Below, one piece after another: positions 50,102-61,725 of a stretch of 64,000 nucleotides of DNA. A model generated the notes under the pieces. That model searched no databases. It was given only the letters and a program-made list of their open reading frames with translations, and was not told the origin of the DNA. Every line of letters begins with the position of its first letter. Within the stretch, counting starts at the first letter, position 1. The translations under genes and the position numbers were made by a program. This DNA is from Cyanidiococcus yangmingshanensis. Taxonomy: Eukaryota > Rhodophyta > Bangiophyceae > Cyanidiales > Cyanidiaceae. The stretch is from the NCBI GenBank assembly GCA_013995675.1, contig VWRR01000001.1, positions 186,001-250,000 on the forward strand, in the 5' to 3' direction.

Positions 50102-51228
50102 TTATTCTAAAACCAGTCGAGCAGTTGACAGACGCTGACTGGGCCCTGTCTTGGGTGGTCTCGTTACCAGAGAGCGAAATTCAAGGACCACCTCAAAGGA
50201 ATGCGACTCATTCATCGCTCGATCTAGAGCGATCGAGGCAGTATTCATTTCGCCATTCACTCGAACGGCGATCCCTTGACTGTGCATGTCACTGCGATCC
50301 ACCGGCCAAATGCGCAGTCTGCTCGGATGATATTCGAACGTTTCTGAGCGGTGTGCGGACTCGACGCTCCGCTGGTCCGTGTCCCCGATCCACACATAAG
50401 CATCGAAGCGTATTCTCGGCGGATTCGGTACTCCGTTTCGCTCGAAATTCATCGGTTGCAGTTCCACGCGACATTCGTAAAAGCGCATGGACGCTGGCGG
50501 CTGATTTTCCCAACACTCCACGGTCAAGTCGAGCGATTCATCTGGATTCCGTATGGCCAGACAACGCGCAGTCGTGCAATGAAATCGATCCAGCATACGA
50601 GCTGCCTCGCGAACACGACCCGACGCCAAGTAGCGGCGAACACGAGATGAGGAGACCTTTTCACCATCTTGCAGCACCGGTGGCACTGTTTCAAAAACCC
50701 ATCCATCGGGCGACATCGTTTCAAGTCTTTCGGAGAGGCTCTCCAGCAGGGTAACATCACCAGCGGCTCGATATCCGAAGCGCCAGTCCCAACCGCAGAC
50801 GATACCGCGCGCACCCAACTCCTTATACAGGTACTGTACAATAAAATCCTCTGGCGAGAGATGACGAATCTCGGCGAAGGGATCACCAACACCTCGAAAT
50901 CAGCGGTGTTGAGGACCGCTTCCTGTCCTGGTCGAGCAGCCGCTGAAACGACCGAGTCATACTGCCAGGCCGTACACCAGCTCCGAATCACGAGGTCCAT
51001 GTGTGAGCGCGCCACGATGGGAAGGAGCGGCTTCTTGCCCAGCACTTGTGCCATCCCCGAAAAGGATAGAATGAGTGGCTTCCCGTAGGCGACAGCGCGC
51101 CGAACAAGCTCCCGATGCCCAATATGAAGCGCATCAAATTTGCCGGGCACAATAATACGGCGCTCTGTATGAGCACCAACGACCCTGCATACGCCTCGTT
51201 CTTCGACGACGAGGCAACCATTGCTCAT
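50102..51228 (-). CDS. FAD synthetase (RibF-type), plastid kind
   Basis: Makes FAD from FMN and ATP. From the ATG at 51228 comes the nucleotidyltransferase core IIVPGKFDALHIGHRELVRR, ILSFSGMAQVLGKKPLLPIV, and, in the next frame, FAEIRHLSPEDFIVQYLYKE then LGARGIVCGWDWRFGYRAAG, which matches the plant plastid enzyme GVVAGENYRFGYKASGD. VSSSRVRRYLASGRVREAAR follows, and the C-terminal third is weakly conserved beta structure. The frame changes at about 50875-50890, at the CCC of ATCCCTTCGCC; one extra C explains it. An obvious transit peptide is missing; the frame upstream of 51228 lacks an ATG, so the 5' end may be incomplete. It is convergent with the RETICULATA-related gene, 28 bases apart. 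Confidence 0.85.
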
Positions 51229-52619
51229 CAACTTGGCTTCGTAATCGGCTTCTCGAGACTGACTCCTAGTCGCGCGTTCACGCAGGGCACGAAAGTGGCT
51301 GGAGTGCCCGATGACCCTCTCGGGTGAAAGGCACCACGGCGCAAAGGCCCTCCGATAGACACTCCTTTTGCGTGCAGAACATTGGCTTCCATCACGCTTA
51401 TGTCGTGTTATCCTTTCAGGTTCCGCACCTACAACACGAAATTAGACAGCAGTTGAGAAAGACCAGCGCAAGCTCGTCAGCGCCACCCAAGACTCCAGAC
51501 GAAACCTTTTCAGCGCCCAGCTCACCTGGACGCCAGCAAACAACCAGGGAGCCACGTACAATCTCGAAAGTTTTTCCAGTGCTCGCCCGTTTGCTTCACT
51601 CTCGAGCGCGGCCTTTCCAAACGTTTTCCGAAACTGAAGATGCGACCCCAAACTGACACGTCCAGCGTTATGCACCACAGCGCGTCCGACGCGACGGTGC
51701 ATTCATGGATCGATGCATCGATCGATGGACAGGGCGTGCCGACGCCACCGGCGCGCGACCAAACTGCTGCGGAGGCGTATCATCCCGACGCCGGCCGCTG
51801 GGCACGGCTGTTGCCTCGGGCCCATTCGCTGCCGTCTTGACACACACACACACATGCGGTGCAGCAGCGAATCCCGAGCCGTCTCGAGAACTTTGTGATA
51901 ACCGGAAGCATATGGATGCGACCATGGTTTGCAGTTTGCAGAACGAAGCGCTCGGCTGTCAAGCCGGCAGAAGCGTGGACGCACCGGGAATGTGTCTGAA
52001 TACGTTGCCGAGATCGATGGATCGCGTGGTCACGGGTGACGATCATATGGGATATGATGAGACAATAAAGACAGCGCTGGGGTTGGGCCCTTCGGCGGTC
52101 TGTCGACGACACCGCGTAGGGCGATGGTCGGTGAGCGAGCACGAGTCCTCTCCGAGTCACAAACATAGCTAGGTGCTTGGCGCCTGTTGCTGGGCAAGGC
52201 GAGGTTCTCGTCTCTTCGAACCGAACCGGTGGTTGGTTGCGGCATAGCGTGATAACGAAGAATTGGTCAAGCAGCCAATCTCTAGCGTTGACGGAGTGCT
52301 TGACGAGCTATTTCGTACGTTGGTTGGTCGGCTCTACAGTCGCGGCGCGTTATCTATCCCGTTGGACCTGCGAGTTGGGAAACCGCTCGAGGTGTAAGCG
52401 CAGAACGGTCACAGGAGGAGTGTCACGGCGCGTGTGTCCTGGAACGTCGGACGAAGACCTTTTACCACAATCGACGACATCGTGCGCGCAGACAGGGTAT
52501 CGGGCCAAAACCCGATTGGCGGAAACCTGACTCGGTTCGGAAACAAAATCGCGAGGACAATACGACGGCTTCTGCTGGGGTGGGTAGGTACGGAGATCTT
52601 CACGTTGCTTGTTAGTAAT
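51229..52619. other. Divergent intergenic region between the FAD synthetase gene and KRI1
   Basis: 1.4 kb holding both promoters. It contains the palindromic ATCGATGCATCGATCGATGG at about 51711-51730 and a CA dinucleotide run at 51841-51854. Open frames on both strands around 51700-52170 are mirror shadows with no domain. I see no RNA gene. Confidence 0.4.
51841..51854. repeat. CA dinucleotide run
   Basis: Seven CA units in non-coding DNA. Confidence 0.8.
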
Positions 52620-54568
52620 ATGGAGTTAAGAGTAAATGAAGCGTTCGCACGGGAGTATGAGCGACGTAAAAGACGCGAGGAGCTCGCGAGACTGCGGGAA
52701 CAGGAACAACAGGAGCTGTAGACGGACAAACGCTGATCCAAGACCAAGCGGCTGTGATACGGATCAGATCTCACACGCTTCTTCAGATGGCGTGACGATT
52801 GCGTCATCGGATGACGACGAGAGCACCAACGAGGACGACTTGGGCATGCTTCTGACGAAACGGTTGGATACGCAATGGGCCCGAACCCTTGAGCTCATTC
52901 GACGCCGTGATCCATGCATATATGACCCCAATTTCCGCTTCTATGATGAAGATGAGACGACGGAAACAGGGTCGGAAGCAGATTCAGAGACTTCATCGAG
53001 CGACGGTGATGAACCGGTGGCTGGTTATGATTATGTAACCTTGCAAGCAGAGAAAGAAACCGCCATCTATCTTGACCAGTATGCCCGGGATGGACTCCTC
53101 CACGAAATGAAGGCGAGATCGGCGTCACCTTCCGGTTCGTCGACTTCCGAACTTGGAACCGAGACTGCGAATACGTCACGTTTGGTCTCTGAGAGACGCT
53201 CCCGAGTTCCCGTATATGATGCAGAACAAGCGGAAATTCGTCAGGCATTCCTGGAGCAGGCAGCGCGCGAGACGATTGGATCAGATGACGCTGGTCCAGT
53301 GCCCGAGGCGGTCGCAGCGCCAGAATCGAGCGATCAGAGCGGCGATGAGCTCTTCCAAATGAAAATCTATGATGAGCGCTTTGATGTCTTGGAGGCATCC
53401 CCGGCGGCAATGCCACTAAAGGCAACGGCAGTTCTCGAAGTTCGCACTGAAAGTGAGGAATCGAAATTCGACGAGGACTTGCATCATTCTTATTTGGATG
53501 ACCGAAACTGCAGCAGAGAAAGAGGCCTTTCTCTACGATTATCTCGTGAACAATCGCTGGCTTGGGCCTGTTCACGCCACTCTGGAAAAGGTTACAAAAG
53601 TGGATCCAAATCAAGCATCAGGGTCTGCGAGCCCAGTCGACGAAGACGAGGTATTCCTGGAAAAACAGGATAAGTTTGAGTATGCGCACAACTTCCGTTT
53701 TGAAGAACCGGATGCAGATGTGGTGCCGTCGCACCCACGCCACGTAGAGGGCTCCCTCCGTCGGCCATCATCGAAGCAGGAGGCTCGAAAAAGGCAGCGC
53801 GAGGCCAAGATGGCCCGCGAAGAGGTCAAAAAGCGCCAGCGTTTAGAGACTTTACGGCGTTTGCGCAATACACGCCTCGCTGAGCGCGCTGAACAAAAGA
53901 GACGCATCGCTCGAGCTGCGGGTCTCCAATGTGATGCCAATAAGGCTGACGCGGATGAAGGACGCACATCGGAACGCACCTGGCTGGAGCGTATGGTAGC
54001 GCTCGCAGATAGCGATACCGATTTCGATGCCTCCAAATTCGATGCAGCAATGCGCACGCTCTTCGAGCGAGAAGATTACCAGAACGCACCGGACGACACT
54101 TGGGAGCCAACCTCAAGAACATCACCAGAAGATGCCGGATCGGGGCCTCGTTCGGGTCCTGATCGACAACAATCCAACGGACGTGTGGCAGCGGTCGCTT
54201 CCCCGGCATGTAACGACAACGACGACGACGACAGCGAGCTCGATTCGCTCTATCGCGAGGACCTACTCGCGAATACGCGCTTCCACTATCGCCGAGTGGA
54301 GCCACGGTCTTTCGGTCTCACCGCTGAAGAGATGCTCGATATGGATGAGCGAGCGTTGAACACCTATGCCTCGATTAAGTACATCCAGCCGTTCCGGGCA
54401 ATAGAGACGCTACCCAAACGCCTGCGCAAACTCTTGCGTGGCAATGCAAGCATGCAGCGCTACCGGCGAAAACAAGCGTGTCAGCAATCCGGTTCAAGAG
54501 CAGTGATCTCAGGGTCGGGATCGCCAGCGAGCCAGCAGGCCGAAATCATCAGCCGTCACCGCTGGTAA
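52620..54568 (+). CDS. KRI1: Ribosome biogenesis protein KRI1
   Basis: Nucleolar factor for 40S subunit assembly that binds KRR1. The start at 52620 (MELRVNEAFAREYERRKRRE) matches the family opening LQVNEAYAKRFE--KKREEL. An acidic low-complexity region follows with the conserved RDPCIYDPNFRFYDEDE. Then come EKEAFLYDYLVNNRWLGPVH, KQDKFEYAHNFRFEEPDADV, HPRHVEGSLRRPSSKQEARK, and the C-terminal FHYRRVEPRSFGLTAEEMLD and NTYASIKYIQPFRAIETLPK, as in the KRI1 C-terminal domain. The frame changes near 52700-52730, just after REQEQQEL, and again near 53500-53515, before AAEKEAFLYDYL. Both look like single indels. The long stretch before 52620 is non-coding. Confidence 0.9.
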
Positions 54569-55225
54569 ACCATGATTCGTTCTCTTTGATAAAGCGAGGT
54601 CTCAGACCGAGAACTGGACGTTGAAGCGTTCGTAGGATCGGTAGAGACAGGGCACGACCCCGTTGGTCGCGCTCCTTTTAGGCCCGCTCTGCCGTAACAG
54701 AAGCACAGTACACCGCGCATCGACACTTGAATGCCAACTGACCGACGCCTCTTCATCGTTCTGCTGCCTTTGGCAGAGGATCGTAACGCTATCAACAGCA
54801 TCCTTATCGGTCCTCTAACCTCTTTCCGGGGAAAACCGGCAAACACGAGTCATGACTCATGCATCTGGAACGGTGGTGCGTCCCCTATGGAGGTTCGCTC
54901 TGGACAAGCCCGTCCTCCAAGCACCGCACTCGCTTCAGCACTCGAAACGCTTATTCAAATCCTAGCTATGATCCTATAAGCGTCCATTTCGCGCACGAAA
55001 ACAGAACCGCACACCTTGGAGCTCCTGGTGCTATCGACGACGCTCCGTCTAACATTTGAGCGAAACTGCCATGGCTCTCCAACGATCAAGAAACCAGGGT
55101 TTTCGACCTTATCTCCAAGTTTTCCTCCTAAAACACGATTGAACAATCAAATCCCCTCCTATACGTACACAAAAACAATCGAATAAACACTCGATGGGGC
55201 AATGACCAGGTTCATGGATTGAACC
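54569..55225. other. Intergenic region downstream of KRI1
   Basis: 657 bases with no credible frame. A small hairpin (GGTTCA at 55209-55214 with TGAACC at 55220-55225, loop TGGAT) lies at its end, just before the small ORF start. Confidence 0.35.
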
Positions 55226-55538
55226 ATGGCCCCCTGTCGTGAACGCGTTTGCCTTATCAATCGCATCTGTCGCCCGGCGAGCGAGCGCGAGATTGTCGCG
55301 CCTGGCAGCAGAGATGGCCGCGCGCGCGCCGACCAAACCGAAAGCGTTACAGATCGGGTGGCGAGGCGGCGCGAAGACGCCACGACCGAGACCCGACTGT
55401 TCGAGCAGCCACGACGCTTACAACGTCGGGTTACCTGACGGCCCAATCGAGGACGCTACCCTTGAAGGCCAGTTTGAGATCGCTCAGACTGATTTTTTGG
55501 TGAGGCCTTTAGCTGCACTTGGCTCAATTCTTTATTGA
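55226..55538 (+). CDS. Possible small mitochondrial-type protein overlapping the kinase start
   Basis: The frame from GTG at 55239 to the stop at 55536-55538 encodes NAFALSIASVARRASARLSR, which looks like a mitochondrial presequence, then a mixed 60-residue tail ending RPLAALGSILY. An ATG at 55226 lies 13 bases upstream, separated by a run of five C; one extra C there would join it, giving MAPVVNAFALSIASV. The stop overlaps the kinase ATG as TGATG. I recognise no family. It may be an upstream open frame, a short independent gene or chance. Confidence 0.3.
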
Positions 55539-58326
55539 TGGGACTGTTTCGAATCGGTAAGAAGAAGAAGGCGTCTTCAGAGGCTGTTCGCGAGGGTCTT
55601 TCGGCATCTGCTAGCAAGCGCTCGGGTCGATCGGAACTAGTCTCAGGATCGTCGACATCGGTCGGCCAGTCTATCAAGAATGCTGTACCTGGATCAGCAG
55701 GTGCAGTTCATGGGACCAGTCGGTTGGCTCATCGGGGGCGTGGCGCGGATCAAGGGTCGCTCGCTTCCGCAAGACCTGAGCAGGGCGTTGGGCGACACGA
55801 ATCTGCGCCTATGAACGGTAGGCAAGTTGATCGATCTGCGCAGAATGACGGTGTCAAACGTCTCTCTGGATCAAACGCTGCTCGGAGGCGATCGTTGATG
55901 CCGCGACAGGTGCCATCGGCAGTGCGCACAGCTGCCGAAAACGGCGGGGGGGCTGCTTCTGGTGCAGGCCATCGACGGACCGACTCAGCTTCGTCGAGCG
56001 GATATACAAGCGCTGGTTCCTGGAACGCTGTAGCCGGTAAATGGACGGGCCCCGAGGTCGACGCCCAGCTGCTCAAAGTCGCTCGCCTGGCCGCACGTGA
56101 TGATGATGCTCGACGGAAACTGGTCCAACGCGATGTTCTCCCAGTGTTGGCCTCGGCCATTGTTGACCAAAGGACCTCTGCGATAGGCAAATCTCACGCT
56201 GCCTTTGCATTGGCTGAGCTCTCGGTGCTCGATGAGCATGAAGAGGCTTTGACTCGTGCCCAGACACCATCTGCCTTGGTTGAGTGCCTCCGATCAACAA
56301 TCCTAGAGGTTGCGTCGGCCACAAGATCAACGCATACAAAGCTGGATCTCTCGCCCGGATCTGCGCTTTGCGTCTCTTTGACGATTCTGGTTTCTGTAAC
56401 GCGTGCGCTGCGAAACCTTACAGCGGGTACACCAAGAACAGTGGAGGGAATCGTGCGTGCAGGAGCGATCCCCGAGCTTGTGCAGGTGCTCTGCGCACCC
56501 GAGGCGCTCACATCCCAAGCGATCATGCAAGATGCACTCGTCGAGGCAGCAGGTGCTATTGGAAACATTGCGCAGGAGCCGCCTTGTACGATTCCTCTGG
56601 TGAAAGCGAAATGCGTCAAGGCCATCCTTCGACATCTTGGCAGGTTCGAGAAACCGGCAGAGCGCGCGGAGTTTGCCTTCCATGCCGCGAGCATCATGGC
56701 TGAGCTTTCCCTCCAGAGTGGTGCCGTGCACGATCATCTCATTGACGCGGGTGCCTTTCCGGCGCTTGCCCGGCTCATCGAGTCCGAGTCGACCAGCGAT
56801 CGATTATGGAGAGAGATTGGCCCGAGCCCTCCATCAACAGGAACTGCATTTCGCGCAAGCGACACCGTCGCTGAGGCCTGCCGGGCCCTAGGCAACCTCT
56901 GTGCGACCGCTCGTGGTCGTAGTGCTGCTCGTGGTTGGCCCCTCGGTTATTCAAGCCCTTTGCCGCTTTATTGAGCAGTGTGAGCAACGACAAGTTGTTC
57001 ATTCATTCGACTCCTCCGACACGAACCCCTTAGCCGATGCCTGTCGAGCGCTGGCCAACCTCTGCATTGAGGTAGAAACTGCTCGCTCCGCCGCCGACCT
57101 AGCCATTGATCGACCGCTGCTCTCTATTTTGGAGTTATCTACACCCGGTGACGAACTGTGCACAGAGTCGCGTCGTGCACTTATGGTTCTGGCGCATGCC
57201 GACGACGATGTTCGGCGTGAGGTGCTCACCCATTTACGGCAATGTTCGGAGCGCTGTGTGAAAAGCGGCCGCTCGGATGCTGTGCTCATGGAGTTGCGGG
57301 CTGCGCTCGTGCGAAACGGGTCGAATCATGCGTGTGCTGGAGGCGAGAAAGCGTCCGCTGCCAAAGCAGATGCTGCTGCCTCCCTTGCGCCACGCTCGTT
57401 GAAGAGCAGACCAGTGAGGGCGGTGGCTGGTTCATTTCAGTCGAGTGGTCGTACTGTAACGATGAGGCCGCTGGCAGGTATGAGTACCGATCACTTTTAT
57501 ACGGTGGATACGTTCGAACTGGGCCAGATTCTCGGTCGCGGCGGATACGGCGTCGTCTATATGGCTCGGAATGTTCGCACAAATGAGATCGTTGCGATCA
57601 AGTCGTTCCATGCGGTTGATAGCGGCCATACGCTTTGCACCGTAGATCCACGCGCGTTCAAGGAGCAGCGGCTCTGGAAACGGCTTCGCCACGAAAACAT
57701 CGTGGAGTACAAGGGCTCGTTTATCGGTGAAAAAGGTGACCTCAATTTGGTGATTGAATATGTAGATGGTTGGTCACTGGCAGAACATCTCGCTCAGTTC
57801 AATGAGTTCCACGAACCGCTGGTGCGTGAAATTACGCGGCAGGTACTGCACGGTCTGGCGTATCTGCACGCTCATGGGGTGACCCACCGGGATCTCAAGC
57901 CTGGCAATATTATGGTGAATCAGAACGGTGTGGTGAAGATCACGGATTTCGGTGTGAGCTCCTGTGTCGACCTGCAGACTGCAGGCAGCGGCCACACCAT
58001 GGTTGGGACTCCCTGGTACATTGCACCAGAGATGATCGAAGGACGTCCGTATGATCACAGCGTGGATATTTGGAGTCTTGGGTGCACGGTTCTGGAGCTC
58101 GCAACCGGTCGCCGTCCCTACCACGCGCTGAATGGAATGGCTGCATTGTTCCGGATGGTCCAGGACAAGATGCCCCCAATCCCGTCCGATCTATCCTCCG
58201 AGTGTGCCTCGTTTTTGCGAGCTTGCTGGGTCTGGGAGCCCAATCAGCGCCCCAAGTGCAGTGGATCTCTTGAAGCACCAGTTTGTGCGTCTCGATCGAG
58301 CAGTGAGCGGCACTGCCCGCGTCTAA
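55538..58326 (+). CDS. Armadillo-repeat protein with C-terminal STE-type protein kinase
   Basis: A serine/threonine kinase whose N-terminal half is built of ARM-like helices. The ATG at 55538 gives MGLFRIGKKKK, then about 140 residues of low complexity. The ARM region runs to about residue 640 with repeats such as AIPELVQVLCAPE, EAAGAIGNIAQEP and DACRALANLCIE. The kinase has the G loop LGRGGYGVVYMARN, VAIKSF, the catalytic loop HRDLKPGNIMV, DFGVSS, and GTPWYIAPEMI with the W-S-L-G-C motif. The family resembles MAP3K/Cdc7-Cdc15 (STE) kinases. The frame changes near 56900-56950 and near 58250-58260; after the second, NQRP-SAVDLLKHQFVRL completes subdomain XI, ending at 58326. In MAP3K-epsilon and Cdc7-like kinases the kinase precedes the ARM region, so the order here is reversed. 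Confidence 0.85.
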
Positions 58327-60020
58327 TCAGGTCAACGATGCGATACTGAGCGAGTGAGCAGATGCATGCCACGAAAAGAAGAGGCCAGGAGCGCACGTCT
58401 CGCTGGACAAGCAGTGACCCGAGAGACATCCCTGAAGAATGCAACGCTACGTAGCCCGGTGGCGAGTCTATCGATGCCTTATCTAAGCGTGCGGTTGCGC
58501 TGGCGACCAGCTGAATACCAAGTACTTTGGCGAGTTCTGCTCGCGGTCGCGCGACCTGAATAGGGGCCAGTTTCGCACGGAGACGCTTCGGAACTGGTCT
58601 CCGTGGCGACTGGTGGAAGCCGCTCGACCGGAGCGAGCACTAGAGATTTGGTGCCCCTGCTTTGACGGTGTGCAATCAAAAGATGGCTGGGCTCGCAGTG
58701 GCTGCCAGAGCGACCGCAGCGCGTCTCCCGTCGCGACTCGAGCACTGGTTCTGCTGTGCGAATCGCTAACTGGCAACGAAACTCACCAAGCTTGGCCGAA
58801 CACCTACGAATGCGCCCCCAAAGATGATCTGGTTGGTGACCAGAGGAGCGCTTGACCCCGTGAAGGCCGGCCGGTGCGGTGTCCGCAATCGAAACGCTTG
58901 TTTCCCGCATATCCTTTCGAGCTGGTGCGACGTTTTCCCAACGTTCACATCAGTCTGTGGTCCGTTCGCTTGTACACACGTTCTTCGTGGTGAAGCGTGC
59001 GTGCGAAGCTGTTGCCGCGCCCGAGCGTGTTCGTACCCTTGGCTTCAACGACTCCCCGGTGTCCAAAGCACTCGAACGAATCAACGTCCTGGTCCGAAAA
59101 CGCAACGCTCCCTGGCAACAACAACCGCCCCCGGGGACTGCTGCTGATCATTATCATCAACGCTTTCCCTTGCACTTCAAAGCAGCCAGCTCATCGATCA
59201 GCCCGTGAAAGTACTCGCTAAACTTGAAAGGCAAGGCCGACGAAAACCAGAGATAGATCGTGATCGCAGCAGGATTGGATCGACGCGCTGGTCAATGCCG
59301 GCGCTTTCCGCATTCCGAAACTCGACGACCGGTTGGGTTCACTCGAAGCAGCGCGCAACCATGATCAGCCAATGAGGGTGACGCCTGCGCAAGAAACGGA
59401 AACTCGTTCGCGGCGGTGATCACATGCCCATCATCGTGAAATGATCCAAGAATCGTGCAGTTCAGATCGTGCCTTGAACACGCGTTGTCGTCCGCTCCGA
59501 AGCTACTTACTGTGCGCTGGACGCATCAGCAACTCGCGTGCTAGAGGATGCTGGAATGCTGCCTCGTGAACGCTCTACGCGCTCTTTACCGATGGTGACA
59601 CGTGAGAATCCTTGGTGTTTCTCGCAATCGCCGATATCGCGGTGATGGAGCTACCCTGGGACTTGAGCAGGAATGCGAAGGTCCATGAACCCATCTGTTC
59701 ATGGAAGAAAAGATTTGTACGATTCGATTCGCTTATGAGCTCGTGAGGACACGGACACATCCATGAACAGACGAATCGAGATCAGATATCGCTTGTACAG
59801 CAACGTACGTGCCGCTGACGCGGGTCTCGGGCACGTCCAATCGTTGACGTCCAGGGTGTGTATACGTATGTGCACCGCGACGAGCTATTCTCGGCGGCCA
59901 ACTCGTCTGCCGTCTGGCTTATTCGCAAAGGCCGTTGACGGACTTGAATTCGGGGCCGCGGTTCTCTTCGAAAACATACAGGGTCAGAAGTTGGAACGAC
60001 GTGCTTTCTATCCAGGTTCT
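58327..60020. other. Intergenic region between the kinase gene and ychF
   Basis: 1.7 kb. It should contain the ychF promoter. A 109-codon frame from a GTG at 58879 has some protein-like texture but no ATG and no family, so I do not call it. Frames running into ychF from 59763 look non-coding before 60021. Confidence 0.35.
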
Positions 60021-61349
60021 ATGGTGGCTTTTGTGGGGCTTGCCTCGACGCTGGGTCTGCGGTCGCGCTGCCCGCGTCCTCTCCGTGAACGAGCGCCGCC
60101 GCTTCGAGGCCTCTCGAGGCTGCGTTTCACACGAACGCTTCGTTGTAAACTCCAAACTGGCATTGTTGGTCTTCCGAACGTAGGCAAGTCGACGCTCTTC
60201 AATGCGCTGTGTGAGCAAACGAAAGCGGAGGCTGCGAACTTTCCGTTCTGCACCATCGAACCAAACGTCGGTGTGGTGACCGTTCCGGACTCACGCCTTG
60301 ATACGCTGGCTCAAATCGGTCGATCAAGCCGAATCGTGCCGACTTATCTCGAGTTTGTTGATATTGCGGGCCTTGTGAAAGGAGCTTCACAAGGCGAAGG
60401 CCTCGGCAACCGCTTCCTATCGCACATCCGTGAGTGTGATGCGATCGTTCACGTTGTACGCTGTTTCCAGGACGAAAATATCGTCCATGTGGCTGGTCGA
60501 GTTAGTCCGAAACAAGACATGGAAACCATTGATACGGAACTCATGTTGGCGGACGTGGCGCTGGTGGAGAAGCGCCTCGAACGTCTGCGAAAGCCGAGCG
60601 GCTCTCGACGGGCAGCCAGCGCAGGCACTGCGACTGCAGGCGCTTGGACCGAAGAGGCCGAGCGCACCGCCCTAGAGCGAGTGGCAGATACTTTGAATGC
60701 TGGTGTCCCGGTCCGAAGGTTCTGGTCCGAGTATGCCACTGAGGAGCGCCAAGCGTTACGCCGTCTAGGTTTGCTGACGGCTAAACCGGTCATCTACGCA
60801 GCCAATGTTGCTGATACCGAGCTAGCAACGGTGACGAATACGCTCGTCGAGGCGACGACCAACCCAGAGATCTGGAGAGAGCATGCGGCTACAACGGCGC
60901 TCGTTTACCAGGTCCATGAGTATGCGCGGCAGGAGCAGGCGCCAGTCGTGGCTGTCTCTGCCCAACTCGAGAGTGAACTCGTGGATCTCTCGCCCGCTGA
61001 GCGTGAGCAGTATCTTGAGTCGTTAGGCATCACCGACCTGAATAGCATTGGTCTACGTGCACTCGTTCGCGCGACCTACGAAACGCTTGGACTGTGCACA
61101 TTCTTCACCTGCGGGCCGCAGGAGAGCCGCGCATGGACGATTCCGAAAGGGACACGAGCGCCACAGGCTGCTGGGGTGATTCATTCGGACTTTGAGCGGG
61201 GCTTTATCCGAGCGGAAACGGTCGCCTACGCGGACCTGGTCAAGGCAGGGAGCTTGAGCGGCGCACGTGAACAGGGACTCGTGCGCAGCGAAGGCAAAGA
61301 CTATGTCGTGCAGGAGGGTGATGTCGTGCTATTTCGCTTTAACGTGTAA
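60021..61349 (+). CDS. ychF: YchF/OLA1-family GTPase, plastid-type
   Basis: ATP- and GTP-binding translation-linked protein of the Obg-related YchF family, here of bacterial (plastid) type. The chosen ATG at 60021 gives an Arg/Leu-rich transit peptide ([20 protein letters not shown]) ahead of [20 protein letters not shown] (G1). Then [40 protein letters not shown] (G3), [11 protein letters not shown], and YAANVAD in place of the NKxD motif, as is typical for YchF. The C-terminal TGS-like part has [36 protein letters not shown] and the terminus [11 protein letters not shown]. The frame is intact. It is convergent with the one-helix plastid protein, 70 bases apart. Confidence 0.95.
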   Translation: MVAFVGLASTLGLRSRCPRPLRERAPPLRGLSRLRFTRTLRCKLQTGIVGLPNVGKSTLFNALCEQTKAEAANFPFCTIEPNVGVVTVPDSRLDTLAQIGRSSRIVPTYLEFVDIAGLVKGASQGEGLGNRFLSHIRECDAIVHVVRCFQDENIVHVAGRVSPKQDMETIDTELMLADVALVEKRLERLRKPSGSRRAASAGTATAGAWTEEAERTALERVADTLNAGVPVRRFWSEYATEERQALRRLGLLTAKPVIYAANVADTELATVTNTLVEATTNPEIWREHAATTALVYQVHEYARQEQAPVVAVSAQLESELVDLSPAEREQYLESLGITDLNSIGLRALVRATYETLGLCTFFTCGPQESRAWTIPKGTRAPQAAGVIHSDFERGFIRAETVAYADLVKAGSLSGAREQGLVRSEGKDYVVQEGDVVLFRFNV

Positions 61350-61419
61350 ACCGGATACTACCCCAGGCGCCGGCCCAACCGAAAACCACACCCATGCATT
61401 CGTTCAGTGTTTCGCAGCG

Positions 61420-61725
61420 CTAGTCGCGAAGCGGTGGCGACAGTGCCAGAATAATCGCTCCGATGATAACCAAGGAGATGGCCGGAATGAAGTAACCTCC
61501 AAAGTCGCTCTCATTGGCCACCATCATTAGACTCGTAGTGTGTGCACTTGCGAGAGAAAACGCTTCCCCGATTTGATTGGACGCGCTCTCAGTCAAAAGC
61601 ATACGAGGCGAGGACCCAGCCGCGCCGGAGCGTCCCGTGGGCGTCGCCCTCAAGCGGCGAGGAGAACGAGCTGTCACAACGCCAAAGCGCTGGCTCTTCA
61701 CAAATAACGGGCTGCTCACAAACAT
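61420..61725 (-). CDS. Putative plastid one-helix membrane protein
   Basis: A 101-residue frame from the ATG at 61725. The N-terminal 60 residues (MFVSSPLFVKSQRFGVVTAR and on) are rich in Ser, Arg and Ala with phenylalanines near the start, as in red-algal transit peptides. A single hydrophobic span near the C-terminus (GGYFIPAISLVIIGAIILAL) is followed by SPPLRD. Such small one-span plastid proteins are often thylakoid photosystem or assembly subunits, but I cannot match this one to a named family. A TATATAG sits at 61729-61735, only a few bases before the ATG, so a later start (residue 42) is possible. The frame is intact. Confidence 0.55.
   Translation of the reverse strand: MFVSSPLFVKSQRFGVVTARSPRRLRATPTGRSGAAGSSPRMLLTESASNQIGEAFSLASAHTTSLMMVANESDFGGYFIPAISLVIIGAIILALSPPLRD

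Noticed and set aside
213-58326. Programmed ribosomal frameshifting as an explanation of the frame breaks
   Set aside because: The breaks go in both directions, lack any common slippery sequence, and occur several times within single essential genes.
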